Shown: positions 23,061 to 35,900 of the stretch, piece by piece | Layout of the letters: each line of letters begins with the position of its first letter | Position numbering within the stretch: the first letter of the stretch is position 1 | NCBI GenBank assembly: GCA_024516035.1 | Contig: CM044967.1 | Coordinates: forward strand, 21,046,423 to 21,110,422 | DNA: 64,000 bases | From: Bactericera cockerelli | Taxonomy: Eukaryota; Arthropoda; Insecta; Hemiptera; Triozidae | Reading direction: 5' to 3' | Notes under the pieces: generated by a model | Told to the model about the DNA's origin: nothing | The model's input: only the letters and a program-made list of their open reading frames with translations | Databases searched by the model: none | Made by a program: the position numbers and the translations under genes

Positions 23061-23650
23061 TAATAGAGTGGAATGAGCTAGTAAAGGATATAATGTAATT
23101 AGCGAAAAATCATAATGACAGCGACCAATTATACAGAACTTAAATTTTCAGCCAAAGCATGTACATTAATGAAGTCCAGTAAATAAAATATATGCATGAG
23201 TCAGTAAATTGGAATTTAACTTCATGAAAGTTTATATGATATATTTATATTAGCCAAAATTGTCAATATCTCCGCCTACCGTTTGATCTGATAAATTTAG
23301 TTTTTTTTTAAAGACTATGCTACACCAATCAGGATTAACATTACATCGAGGCTTGAAGAAATATGAAATATAAGTAACTAAGATGTGGCATGAGACTAGC
23401 ATAGGAATATACTTAATATACTAATGTCAAAAGTCACCTGACTGGACCAACGTAACTTGATTCATCGCTCTAACTACGCACAAATCGTAATTACCTAGGC
23501 TAATGAAATATGGTAATAGCATGGTCTATGAGTCTAGATAGTGCAATAGAGGATTTTCGAAATTCCACATAAACCACCGGCCACAAGTGAAAGAATTAGG
23601 ATTTTTTGCTTTCACGGCCATGCCATCGGCCCGCCAAAATGCGGGCGACA

Positions 23651-26080
23651 GCGCTTGTATGGTAATAATTTAGGCCGAAAAATTGCCCTGGAGACCACCT
23701 GCCGACCAAGTTATTTCTTCGAATTTTAGTTTTCTTGTCTCTAAAACCATGCGACATCATAATCAGAAATAAAAATATAGCATCGAGGCTCTCGAAAAAT
23801 TGGAAAAATATATAACTACGAGCTGGACATGAGGCTAGTATAGGAATATATGGTATACCTTGGCCAAAAATTGCCCCGATGACCACCGGCCGACCAAGTT
23901 ATATCTATCAATTTTACGTTTTCTGTGTCTCTAAGACCATGTGACATCATAATCAGAAATAAAAATATAGCATCGAGGCTCTCGAAAAATTGGAAAAATA
24001 TATAACTACGAGCTGGACATGAGGCTAGTATAGGAATATATGGTATACTTTAGGCCGAAAAATTGCCTAGATGACCACCGGCCGACCAAGTTATATCTAT
24101 CAATTTTTACGTTTTCTGTTTCTAAGACCATGTGACATTATAATCAGAAATAAAAATATAGCATCAAGGCTCTCGAAAAATTGGAAAAATATATAACTAC
24201 GAGCTGGACATGAGGCTAGTATAGGAATATATGGTATACCTTGGGTCGAAAAATTACCCCGATGACCACCGGCCGACCAAGTTATATCTATCAATTTTAA
24301 CGTTTTCTTGTCCCTAAGACCATGTGACATCATAATCAGAAATAAAATATAGCATCAGGCTCTCTAAAAATTGGAAAAATATATAACTACGAGCTGGACA
24401 TGAGGCTAGTATAGGAATATATGGTATACCTTAGGCCGAAAAATTGCCCCGATGACCACCGGCCGACCAAGTTATATCTATCAATTTTACGTTTTCTTGT
24501 CTCTAAGACCATTGACATTATAATCAAATAAAATATAGCATCGAGGCTCTCGAAAAATTGGAAAAATATATAACTACGAGCTGGACATGAGCTATTATGG
24601 GAATATATGGTAACCTTAGGCCGAAAAATTCCCGATGAACCGGCCGACCAATTTAATCTATAAATTTTACGTTTCTTGTCTCAAAGACTATGCGACATCC
24701 TAATCAGAAATAAATTATAGCACGAGGCTCCGAAAAATTGGAAAATATATACTACGAGCTGACATGAGGCTAGTATAGGAATATATGTATACCTTGGTCG
24801 AAAAATTACCGATGACCACCGGCCGACCAAGTTATATCTATCAATTTTACGTTTTCGTGTCTCTAAGACGATGTGACATCCTAATCAGAAATAAAAATAT
24901 AGCATCGAGGCTCTCGAAAAATTGGAAAAATATATAACTACGAGCTGGACATGAGGCTAGTATAGGAATATATGGTATACCTTGGGTCGAAGAATTACCC
25001 CGATGACCACCGGCCGACCAAGTTATATCTATCAATTTTACGTTTTCGTGTCTCTAAGACCATGTGACATCATAATCAGAAATAAAAATATAGCATCAAG
25101 GCTCTCTAAAAATTGGAAAAATATATAACTACGAGCTGGACATGAGGCTAGTATAGGAATATATGGTATACCTTGGGTCGAAAAATTACCCCGATGACCA
25201 CCGGCCGACCAAGTTATATCTATGAATTTTCGGTTTTCTTGTCTCTAAGACTATTCGACATCATAATCAGAAATAAAAATGTAGCATCAAGGCTCTCAAA
25301 AAATTGGAAAAATATATAACTACGAGCTGGACATGAGGCTAGCATAGGAATATGTGGTATACCTTAGGCCGAAAAATTGCCTAGATGACCACCGGCCGAC
25401 CAAGTTATATCTATGAATTTTAGGTTTTCTTGTCTCTTAGACTATTAGACATCATAATCAGAAATAAAAATGTAGCATCAAGGCTCTCAAAAAATTGGAA
25501 AAATATATAACTACGAGCTGGACATGATGCTAGTATAGGAATATATGGTATACTTTAGGCCGAAAAATTGCCCCGATGACCACCGGCCGACCAAGTTATA
25601 TCTATTAATTTTACGTTTTCTTGTCCCTAAAACCATGTGACATCATAATCAGAAATAAAAATATAGCATCGAGGCTCTCGAAAAATTGGAAAAATATATA
25701 ACTACGAGCTGGACATGAGGCTAGTATAGGAATATATGGTATACCTTGGGTCGAAAAATTACCCCGATGACCACCGGCCGACCAAGTTATATCTATCAAT
25801 TTTACGTTTTCGTGTCTTTAAGACCATGTGACATCATAATCAGAAATAAAAATATAGCATCAAGGCTCTCTAAAAATTGGAAAAATATATAACTACGAGC
25901 TGGACATGAGGCTAGTATAGGAATATATGGTATACTTTAGGCCGAAAAATTGCCCCGATGACCACCGGCCGACCAAGCTATATCTATCATTTTTACGTTT
26001 TCTTGTTTCTAAGACCATGTGACATTATAATCAGAAATAAAAATATAGCATCAAGGCTCTCGAAAAATTGGAAAAATATA
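23651..26080 (-). repeat. 191-bp satellite, - array M1, left part
   Basis: About 12.7 monomers in reverse orientation to P1 (landmarks GATGACCACCGGCCGACCAA, TCGAAAAATTGGAAAAATA). The first monomer is a distinct variant, CTGGAGACCACCTGCCGACC followed by TTATTTCTTCGAATTTTAG. The same variant opens M2. Around 24510-24800 many single-base deletions cluster. The array stops inside a monomer at 26080, where the chimeric element is inserted. Confidence 0.95.
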
Positions 26081-26247
26081 TGTGGGCATCGGGGAGGAGA
26101 GCTATCCAATCATGGATCATCTAAGTTTCACCCTTGGCCGAAATGTCACGAGAGGAGATATTCAACAATCCCATTGGTCAAGAGCTCATGATCCACCCCG
26201 AGTATCTTTCCACAACCAAAGGCCTAACCTGAGACCAGGGATCGGTC

Positions 26248-27070
26248 TCATTCTCCTTTCAGTTCTTGGTTAGAGATCAACGTCTGAGTGTGACTTAACG
26301 TAGCCAGGGAGTTACTCGCTCTCCTTCCGTTGCCCATATTTCGTGTCAATCCTTTTCGACAGTCATTGGTATGATGGCCAGGAATTCTACAATTTCTGCA
26401 GTAGGGCCTCGTTTTTTTGACTTCTGGTTGAAGATCTTGGTCGACAGGGGGACGGCGTTTTCCAGTGGAGAAGAATTTCAATTCTCTAAGCAGAGACTCA
26501 CGGGAACGTATTTCTCTCGTGCTTGAGAGGTGCTCAATCCTTCTGTCGATCTTACTAAGTATGCCCAACACTAACGAGATACCAATCTCTTCTTTCGACA
26601 TGTCTTTGAAGCATGAATCGATGGTGGCGAGCGCCTGTACGGCAAATGATGCGTACTCTGAACTGTCCTTAGGGGCTGTGCTCAGGAGTGACGTCATGGT
26701 AGCGGCAGGGGTTTCGCACTGAATGTACTCTGTAGTAAATAAGATTTTAAATTCCTTCCAATTGAGTTTTGGGTGTAATACCCTTGTGAACCACAAAGCC
26801 GCGGAACCTTTCAACGAGTTACTCAGTGCGAGGATTAAATGACTTCCCTCGCACTGCTGGTTCTGGAAGCACAAGTCCACGGTTAGCAACCAAGACTTGG
26901 GGTTTGCCATGGTATTGTCAGGGTTGAATACTGGTAACGTCAACGGTTGCGGTTTATTTTTCGGAAGAATATTGACCAACTCTCGTAAGAATGTTCTGAG
27001 TTCATGACTTGTGGTTTCTTGTGTGCTCTCGATGTCGGATCCAACGTATCCCACTTCTGATGTAGGCGCC
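26248..27070 (-). pseudogene. Ty3/gypsy-like gag fragment
   Basis: An open frame of about 268 codons on the - strand, without an ATG at its upstream end; the frame remains open to about 27070. It contains a gag-like block (SWLLTVDLCFQNQ, LKGSAALWFTRVL, NWKEFKILFTTEY) and a CCHC zinc knuckle, CRNCRIPGHHTNDC, near the C end. This is the nucleocapsid pattern of Ty3/gypsy retrotransposons. The stop at 26248 lies in the left inverted arm. The upstream end meets the oppositely oriented RT fragment near 27040-27070. Protease, the rest of pol and proper LTRs are missing, so the fragment is non-autonomous. Confidence 0.75.
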
Positions 27071-27454
27071 TCGTTTTACGACTCTATTGTAACTGATCTA
27101 CCACCTGACGGCAAGCGTAAATTATTTTTCATATTGGATAAGTACCAACCCTTCTTTATCAATGGTATACCAAAAACTCGTGTCAGAACCGGAGAAATGA
27201 AAATGCGTTTAAAAGACCCATCTAAAATTAATTTCCAACGCCCATACAAATTAGGACCAGAAAAGCAAAAGATAGTTCGAGAATTGGTTAATGACTTGTT
27301 AGACGCTAAGGTAATTCAACCTAGTAATTCGCCCTATTCTAGTCCAGCTTTTCCTGTACCGAAAGGAACAGGAGGCTATCGTCTGTGCGTGGATTATAGA
27401 GCGTTAAATGAAAACACGATCCCCGAACATTTTCCCCTACCCCTGATTCTATGA
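27059..27454 (+). pseudogene. Ty3/gypsy-like reverse-transcriptase N-terminal fragment
   Basis: The + frame reads VTDLPPDGKRKLFFILDKY, then RPYKLGPEKQKIVRELVNDL, LDAKVIQPSNSPYSSPAFPV and GGYRLCVDYRALNENT. These are the hallmarks of the start of the Ty3/gypsy RT domain. The fragment ends at FPLPLI, before the catalytic YxDD motif, where it joins LINE sequence. The frame begins in sequence antisense to gag, so its true left border is near 27060. It is broken and cannot encode a working polymerase. Confidence 0.8.
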
Positions 27455-27950
27455 ACTATGCCAGTTTTTGACTGGTCATGGTCATTTTGGAACCTTCCAA
27501 TTCAAAATTAAAAAGTCAAAGAACGAAAAGTGCAGATACTGTCCACATATCAAAGATAATCCAGCGCATACTGTCTTCTTCTGCGAGAGGTTCAATTATC
27601 TAAGAGTAAAATGTCTCAGAATAGAAGGACAATTGAGCGAGGAAAATATAATTGAAAAAATGCTAAGTTCACCTGAAAGCTGGAAAAACATCGAAGAAAT
27701 GATCAGAAAAATTATAAATGAGAAAGAAAAGAACGAGAGAAACCCCCAAAACACATAATGGGAGACCTAAAAGCATATGATACCCGATGTAATGTTTTGA
27801 ACGGTTCCGGGATCATATGTTTAGGGGGAGAGGTGGTTTTTAGTGAGGATGATGCACTGTTGTCCGCATCTCAGTACTCACACTGTTCACTAGGGTAAAA
27901 TCTAGTGTTCGTCTACAGATTTTACCACCTCTCCTTAAAAAAAAAAAAAA
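27455..27950 (+). pseudogene. LINE (R1/Jockey-like) 3' end with poly(A)
   Basis: The frame 27468-27758 starts TGHGHFGTFQFKI and has the C-terminal zinc-binding pattern CRYCPHIKDNPAHTVFFC typical of R1/Jockey-group second ORFs, followed by a charged helix and a stop at 27756-27758. A 3' UTR of about 180 bp follows, with short self-complementary blocks (GAGAGGTGGTTTTTA / TTTTACCACCTCTCC), then a 14-A run at 27937-27950. It is strongly 5' truncated, as LINE insertions usually are. Confidence 0.75.
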
Positions 27951-28225
27951 GGATTGACACGAAATATGGGCAACGGAAGGAGAGCGAGTAACTCCCTGGC
28001 TACGTTAAGTCACACTCAGACGTTGATCTCTAACCAAGAACTGAAAGGAGAATGAGACCGATCCCTGGTCTCAGGTTAGGCCTTTGGTTGTGGAAAGATA
28101 CTCGGGGTGGATCATGAGCTCTTGACCAATGGGATTGTTGAATATCTCCTCTCGTGACATTTCGGCCAAGGGTGAAACTTAGATGATCCATGATTGGATA
28201 GCTCTCCTCCCGATGCCCACATATA

Positions 28226-31200
28226 TAACTACGAGCTGGACATGAGGCTAGTATAGGAATATATGGTATACCTTGGGTCGAAAAATTACCCCGATGACCA
28301 CCGGCCGACCAAGTTATATCTATCAATTTTAGATTTTTTTGTCCCTAAGACCATGTGACATCATAATCAGAAATTAAAATATAGCATCAAGGCTCTCTAA
28401 AAATTGGAAAAATATATAACTACGAGCTGGACATGAGGCTAGTATAGGAATATATGGTATACTCTAGGCCGAAAAATTGCCCCGATGACCACCGGCCGAC
28501 CAAGCTATATCTATCATTTTTTACGTTTTCTTGTCTCTAAGACCAATTGACATTATAATCAGAAATAAAAATATAGCATCGAGGCTCTCGAAAAATTGGA
28601 AAAATATATAACTACGAGCTGGACATGAGGCTATTATAGGAATATATGGTATACCTTAGGCCGAAAAATTGCCCCGATGACCACCGGCCGACCAAGTTAT
28701 ATCTATAAATTTTACGTTTTCTTGTCTCAAAGACTATGCGACATCCTAATCAGAAATAAAAATATAGCATCGAGGCTCTCGAAAAATTGGAAAAATATAT
28801 AACTACGAACTTGACATGAGGCTAGTATAGGAATATATGGTATACCTTAGGCCGAAAAATGGTTTAGATGACCACCGGCCGACCAAGTTATATCTTTGAA
28901 TTTTAGGTTTTCTTGTCTCAAAGACCATGCGACATCATAATCAAAAATAAAAATATAGCATCGAGGCTCTCGAAAAATTGGAAAAATATATAACTACGAG
29001 CTGGACATGAGGCTAGTATAGGAAATATTGTATACTTTAGGCCGAAAATTGCCCCGATGACCACCGGCCGACCAAGTTATATCTATGAATTTTACTTTTT
29101 CTTTGTTTCTAAGACTATGTCATCATAATCAGAAATAAAAATTATAGCATCGAGGCTCTCGAAAAATTGGAAAAATATATAACTACGAGCTGGACATGAG
29201 GCTATTATAGGAATATATGGTATACTTAGGCCGAAAAATTGCCCCGATGACCACCGGCCGACCAAGTTATATCTATGAATTTTACGTTTTCTTGTCTCAA
29301 AACCATGTGACATCATAATCAGAAATAAAAATATAGCATCGAGGCTCTCAAAAAATTGGAAAAATATATAACTACGAGCTGGACATGAGGCTAGTATAGG
29401 AACATATGGTATAACCTTAGGGCCGAAATTGCCGATGACCACCGGCCGACCAAGTTATATCTATGAATTTTACGTTTTCGTGTTTTAAGACTATGGCATC
29501 ATAATCAGAAATAAAAATTAGCATCGAGGCTCTCGAAAAATTGAAAAATATATAACTCGAGCTGGACATGAGGCTATATAGGAATATATGGTATACCTTA
29601 GGCCGAAAAATGCCGATGACCCCGGCCGACCAAGTTATATCTATGAATTTTAGTTTTTTGTCTCAAACCATTGACATATAATCAGAAATAAAAATTAGCA
29701 TCAAGGCTCTCAAAAATTGGAAAAATATATAACTACGAGCTGGACATGAGGCTATATAGGAAATATGGTATACCTTGGCGAAAATACCCGATGACCACCG
29801 GCCGACCAAGTTATATCTATGAATTTTACGTTTTCGTGTTTTAAGACCATGGACATATAATCAGAAATAAAAATAAGCATCGAGGCTCTCGAAAAATTGG
29901 AAAAATATATAACTACGAGCTGGACAGAGGCTAGTATAGGAATATTGGTATACCTTGGCGAAAAATTGCCATGACCACCGGCCGACCAAGTTATATCTAT
30001 GAATTTACGTTTCGTGTTCTAAGACCATGTGCATATAATCAGAAATAAAAATTAGCATCGGGCTCTCGAAAAATTGGAAAAATATATAACTACGAGCTGG
30101 ACAGAGGCTAGCATAGGAATATATGGTATACCTTAGGCCGAAAAATTGCCTAGATGACCACCGGCCGACCAAGTTATATCTATAATTTTAGTTTTTTGTT
30201 CTTAGACTATGACATCATAATCAGAAATAAAATTAGCATCAGGCTCTCAAAAATTGGAAAAATATAAACTACGAGCTGGACAGAGCTAGTATAGGAAATA
30301 TGGTATACTTTAGGCCGAAATATTGCCTAGATGACCACCGGCCGACCAAGTTATATCTATGAATTTTACGTTTTCGTGTTTCTAAGACTATGCGTCATCA
30401 TAATCAGAAATAAAAATTTAGCATCGAGGCTCTGAAAAATTGGAAAAATATATAACTTCGAGCTGACATGAGGCTATTATAGGAATATATGGTATACCTT
30501 AGGCCGAAAAATATGCCCCGATGACCACCGGCCGACCAAGTTATATCTATGAATTTTACGTTTTTGTGTCTCGAAAACCATGTGACATATAATCAGAAAT
30601 AAAAATATAGCATCGAGGCTCTCAAAAATTGGAAAAATATATAACTACGAGCTGGACAGGAGGCTATATAGGAACATATGGTATAACTTAGGCCGAAAAT
30701 TGCCTAGATGACCACCGGCCGACCAAGTTATATCTATGAATTTTACGTTTTCGTGTTTCTAAGACTATGCGTCATCATAATCAGAAATAAAAATTTAGCA
30801 TCGAGGCTCTCGAAAAATTGGAAAAAATATATAACTTCGAGCTGGACATGAGGCTATTATAGGAATATATGGTATACCTTAGGCCGAAAAATTGCCCCGA
30901 TGACCACCGGCCGACCAAGTTATATCTATGAATTTTACGTTTTTGTGTCTCGAAAACCATGTGACATTATAATCAGAAATAAAAATATAGCATCGAGGCT
31001 CTCAAAAAATTGGAAAAATATATAACTACGAGCTGGACATGAGGCTAGTATAGGAATATATGGTATACCTTGGGTCGAAAAATTGCCCGATGACCACCGG
31101 CCGACCAAGTTATATCTATCAATTTTACGTTTTCGTGTCTCTAAGACCATGTGACATCATAATCAGAAATAAAAATATAGCATCAAGGCTCTCTAAAAAT

Positions 31201-32948
31201 TGGAAAAATATATAATTACGAGCTGGACATGAGGCTAGTATAGGAATATATGGTATACTTTAGCCGAAATATTGCCCCGATGACCACCGACCGACCAAGT
31301 TATATCTATAAATTTTACGTTTTCTTGTTTCAAATACTATGCGCATCATAATCAGAAATAAAAATATTAGCATTGAGGCTCTCGAAAAATTGGAAAAATA
31401 TATAACTACGAGCTTGACATGAGGCTAGTATAGGAATATATGGTATACTTTAGGCCGAAAAATGGTTTTAGAATGACAGCCGGCCGACCAAGTTATATCT
31501 ATGTATTTTAGGTTTTCTTGTCTTAAAGACCATGCAACATCATAATCAAAAATAAAAATATAGCATCGAGGCTCTCGAAAAATTGGAAAAATATATAACT
31601 ACGAGCTGGACATGAGGCTAGCATAGGAATATAATGCTATACCTTGGGCCGAAAAATTGCCCCGATGACCACCGGCCGACCAAGTTATATCTATGAATTT
31701 TACGTTTTCGTGTATCTAAGACCATGTGACATTATAATCAGAAATAAAAATTATAGCATCGAGGCTCTCGAAAAATTGGAAAAATATATAACTACGAGCT
31801 GGACATGAGGCTATTATAGGAATATGTGGTATACTTTAGGCCGAAAAATTGCCCCGATGACCACCGGCCGACCAAGTTTTATCTATGAATTTTACGTTTC
31901 CTTGTTTCTAAGACCATGTGACATCATAATCAGAAATAAAAATAAAGCATCGAGGCTCTCGAAAAATTGGAAAAATATATAACTACGAGCTGGACATGAG
32001 GCTATTTAGGAATATATGTTATACCTTGGGCCGAAAAATTGCCCCGATGACCACCGGCCGACCAAGTTATATCTATGAATTTTACGTTTTCGTGTCTCTA
32101 AGACCATGTGACATTATAATCAGAAATTCAAAATATAGCATCGAGGCTCTCGAAAAATTGGAAAAATATATAACTTCGAGCTGGACATGAGGCTATTATA
32201 GGAATATATGGTATACCTTAGGCCGAAAAATTGCCCCGATGACCACCGGCCGACCAAGTTATATCTATAAATTTTACGTTTTCTTGTCTCAAAGACTATG
32301 CGACATCCTAATCAGAAATAAAAATATAGCATCGAGGCTCTCGAAAAATTGGAAAAATATATAACTACGAACTTGACATGAGGCTAGTATAGGAATATAT
32401 GGTATACTAGGCCGAAAAATGGTTAGATACCACCGCCGACAAGTATATCTTTGAATTTTAGGTTTTCTTGTCCAAAGACCATGCGACATCATAATCAAAT
32501 AAAAATATAGCATCGAGCTCTCGAAAAATTGGAAAAATAATAACTACAGCTGGACATGAGGCTATTAAAATAATGGTTACTTAGGCCGAAAAATTGCCCC
32601 GATACCACGGATCGAACCAATATATCATGAATTTTAAGCTTTCCATATTTTCTAAGACTATGTGTACTTTCTAATCAGAAATAAAAATCATAGCACGAGG
32701 CTCTCGAAAAATTGGAAAAATAATAACTACAAGCTTGACATGAGGCTATATAGGAATATATGGTATACTTTAAGGCCGAAAAATTTAGATAACCGTTTCC
32801 GACCAAATTATATCTATGAAATTTTAGTTTTCCTTGTCTCAAAGAACCATTGAACATCATAATCCAAAAATAAAAATAAAAGCATCGAGGCTCCCGAAAA
32901 ATTGGATAAATTATATAACACGACTGACATGATGCACTATGGAACTAT
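28226..32948 (-). repeat. 191-bp satellite, - array M1, right part
   Basis: About 25 further monomers continuing M1 after the insertion. Single-base deletions are dense at 29400-30310 and 32400-32945. Variant monomers (AAAATGGTTTAGATGACC; GTGTTTCTAAGACTATGCGT; TTTCAAATACTATGCG) match monomers in M2. The array ends at about 32948, where orientation flips directly to + with no spacer. Confidence 0.93.
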
Positions 32949-35900
32949 ATAGATATAACTTGGTCGGCCGGTGGTCATCTAAACAATTTTTCGGCCTAAG
33001 GTATACCATATATTCCTATAATAGCCTCATGTCCAGCTCGAAGTTATATATTTTTTCCAATTTTTCGAGAGCCTCGATGCTATATTTTTATTTCTGATTA
33101 TAATGTCACATGGTCTTTGAGACATGAAAACGTAAAATTCATAGATATAACTTGGTCGGCCGGTGGTCATCTAGGAATTTTTCGGCCTAAGGTATACCAT
33201 ATATTCCTATAATAGCCTCATGTCCAGTTCGAAGTTATATATTTTTCCAATTTTTCGAAGCCTCGATGCTATATTTTTATTTCTGATTATAATGTCACAT
33301 GGTCTTTGAGACATGAAAACTAAAATTCATAGATATAACTTGGTCGGCCGGTGGTCATCTAGGCAATTTTTCGGCCTAAAGTATACCATATATTCCTATA
33401 CTAGCCTCATGTCCAGCTCGAAGTTAATATTTTTCCAATTTTTCGAAAGCCTCGATGCTATATTTTTATTTCTGATTATAATGTCCATAGTCTAAAAGAC
33501 AAGAAAACTAAAATTCATAGATATAACTTGGTCGGCCGGTGGTCATCTAGGCAATTTTTCGGCCTAAGGTATACCATATATTCCTATGCTAGCCTCATGT
33601 CCAGCTCGTAGTATAATATTTTTCCAATTTTTCGAGAGCCTCGATGCTATATTTTTATTTCTGATTATAATGTCACATGGTCTTAGAAACACGAAAAGTA
33701 AAATTCATAGATATAACTTGGTCGGCCGGTGGTCATCTAGACAATTTTTCGGCCTAAAGTATACCATATATTCCTATAATAGCCTCATGTCCAGCTCGAA
33801 GTTATATATTTTTCCAATTTTTCGAGAGCCTCGATGCTATATTTTTATTTCTGATTATAATGTCACATGGTCTTTGAGACATAAAACGTAAAATTATAGA
33901 TATAACTTGGTCGGCCGGTGGTCATCTAGACAATTTTTCGGCCTAAGTATACCATATATTCCTATAATAGCCTCATGTCCAGCTCAAAGTTATATATTTT
34001 TCCAATTTTTCGAGAGCCTCGATGCTATATTTTTATTCTGATTATAATGTCACATGGTCTTTGAGACATGAAAACGTAAAATTAATAGATATAACTTGGT
34101 CGGCCGGTGGTCATCTAGGCAATTTTTCGGCCTAAAGTATACCATATATTCCTATAATAGCCTCATGTCCAGCTCGAAGTTATATATTTTTCCAATTTTT
34201 CGAGAGCCTCGATGCTATATTTTTATTTCTGATTATAATTCACATGGTCTTTGAGACATGAAAACGTAAAATTCATAGATATAACTTGGTCGGCCGGTGG
34301 TCATCTAGGCAATTTTTCGGCCTAAAGTATACCATATATTCCTATACTAGCCTCATGTCCAGCTCGAAGTTATATATTTTTCCAATTTTTCGAAAGCCTC
34401 GTGCTATATTTTTATTTCTGATTATGATGTCGCATAGTCTAAGAGACAAGAAAACCTAAAATTCATAGATATAACTTGGTCGGCCGGTGGTCATCTAGGC
34501 AATTTTTCGGCCTAAGTATACCATATATTCCTATGCTAGCCTCATGTCCAGCTCGTAGTTATATATTTTTCCAATTTTTGAGAGCCTTTGTGCTACATTT
34601 TTATTTCTGATTATGAATGTCGAATAGTCTTAGGAAAAGAAACCTAAAATTCATAGATAAACTGGTCGACGTGTCATTAGCAATTTTTCGCTAAGGTATA
34701 CAATATTCCTATGCTAGCCTCATGTCCAGCTCGTGTATATATTTTACCAATTTTTCGAGACCTCGATGCTAATTTTATTTCTGATTATAATGTCCATGGT
34801 CTAGAAACACGAAAAGTAATTCATAGATATAACTTGGTCGCGTGGTCATTAAACAATTTTCGGCCTAAGGTATACATTTATTCTATTAATAGCTATGTCC
34901 ACTCGAAGTTATATTTTTCAATTTTTCGAGAGCCTCGATGCTATATTTATTTGATTATAATGTCAATAGTCTAAGAGACAAGGAAACCTAAAATTCATAG
35001 ATATAACTTCGTCGGCCGGTGGTCATCTAGGCAATTTTTCGGCCTAAGGTATACCATATATTCCTATGCTAGCCTCATGTCCAGCTCGTAGTTATATATT
35101 TTTCCAATTTTTCGAGAGCCTCGATGCTATATTTTTATTTCTGATTATAATGTCACATGGTCTTAGAGACACGAAAAAGTAAAATTCATAGATATAACTT
35201 GGTCGGCCGGTGGTCATCTAGACAATTTTTCGGCCTAAGGTATACCATATATTCCTATAATAGCCTCATGTCCAGCTCGAAGTTATATATTTTTCCAATT
35301 TTTCGAGAGCCTCGATGCTATATTTTTATTTCTGATTATAATGTCACATGGTCTTTGAGACATGAAAACGTAAAATTCATAGATATAACTTGGTCGGCCG
35401 GTGGTCATCTAGGCAATTTTTCGGCCTTAAGTATACCATATATTCCTATGCTAGCCTCATGTCCAGCTCGTATAGATATTTTTCCAATTTTTCGAGAGCC
35501 TCGATGCTATATTTTTATTTCTGATTATAATGTCACATGGTCTTTGAGACATGAAAACGTAAAATTCATAGATATAACTTGGTCGGCCGGTGGTCATCTA
35601 GGCAATTTTTCGGCCTAAAGTATACCATATATTCCTATGCTAGCCTCATGTCCAGCTCTTAGTTATATATTTTTCCAATTTTTTGAGAGCCTTGATGCTA
35701 CATTTTAATTTCTGATTATGATGTCGAATGGTCTTAGAGACACGAAAAAGTAAAATTCATAGATATAACTTGGTCGGCCGGTGGTCATCTAGACAATTTT
35801 TCGGCCTAAGGTATACCATATATTCCTATAATAGCCTCATGTCCAGCTCGAAGTTATATATTTTTCCAATTTTTCGAGAGCCTTGATGCTATATTTTTAT

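Larger units (their letters stand above)
20516..23650. other. Spacer S1 between oppositely oriented satellite arrays
   Basis: Non-satellite DNA flanked by + monomers on the left and - monomers on the right. From 20516 to about 22200 it is nearly identical to 37161-38850, apart from homopolymer lengths. It carries a CT microsatellite at about 21462-21478 and a LINE fragment (21757-22206). From about 22200 it departs abruptly from S2 and looks scrambled. A part resembling satellite of - orientation lies at 22785-23060, and two partial copies of the sequence seen once at 39300-39590 of S2 occur near 22620 and 23360-23650. No intact gene is seen. Confidence 0.8.
26081..28221. mobile_element. Chimeric retroelement with 272-bp inverted arms
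   Basis: The insertion interrupts a satellite monomer. The arms (26081-26352 and 27951-28221) are inverted near-identical copies. The outer ends are TGTGGGCATCGGG and its complement, so the element starts TG and ends CA like an LTR. It is flanked by tata on both sides (26077-26080, 28222-28225), a plausible 4-bp target duplication. Inside lie gypsy-like gag on the - strand, gypsy-like RT on the + strand, then a LINE 3' end with poly(A) on the + strand. Each arm carries the C-terminal end of gag plus about 165 bp of non-coding sequence. The absence of an element at the matching place in M2 is expected if it arrived after the block duplicated, but I could not align the site exactly. Confidence 0.8.

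Noticed and set aside
26081..28221. Ordinary LTR retrotransposon or Polinton
   Set aside because: The end repeats are inverted, which excludes a normal LTR element. No Polinton genes are present, and the ends and tata duplication fit LTR-type integration better than the 6-bp duplications of Polintons.
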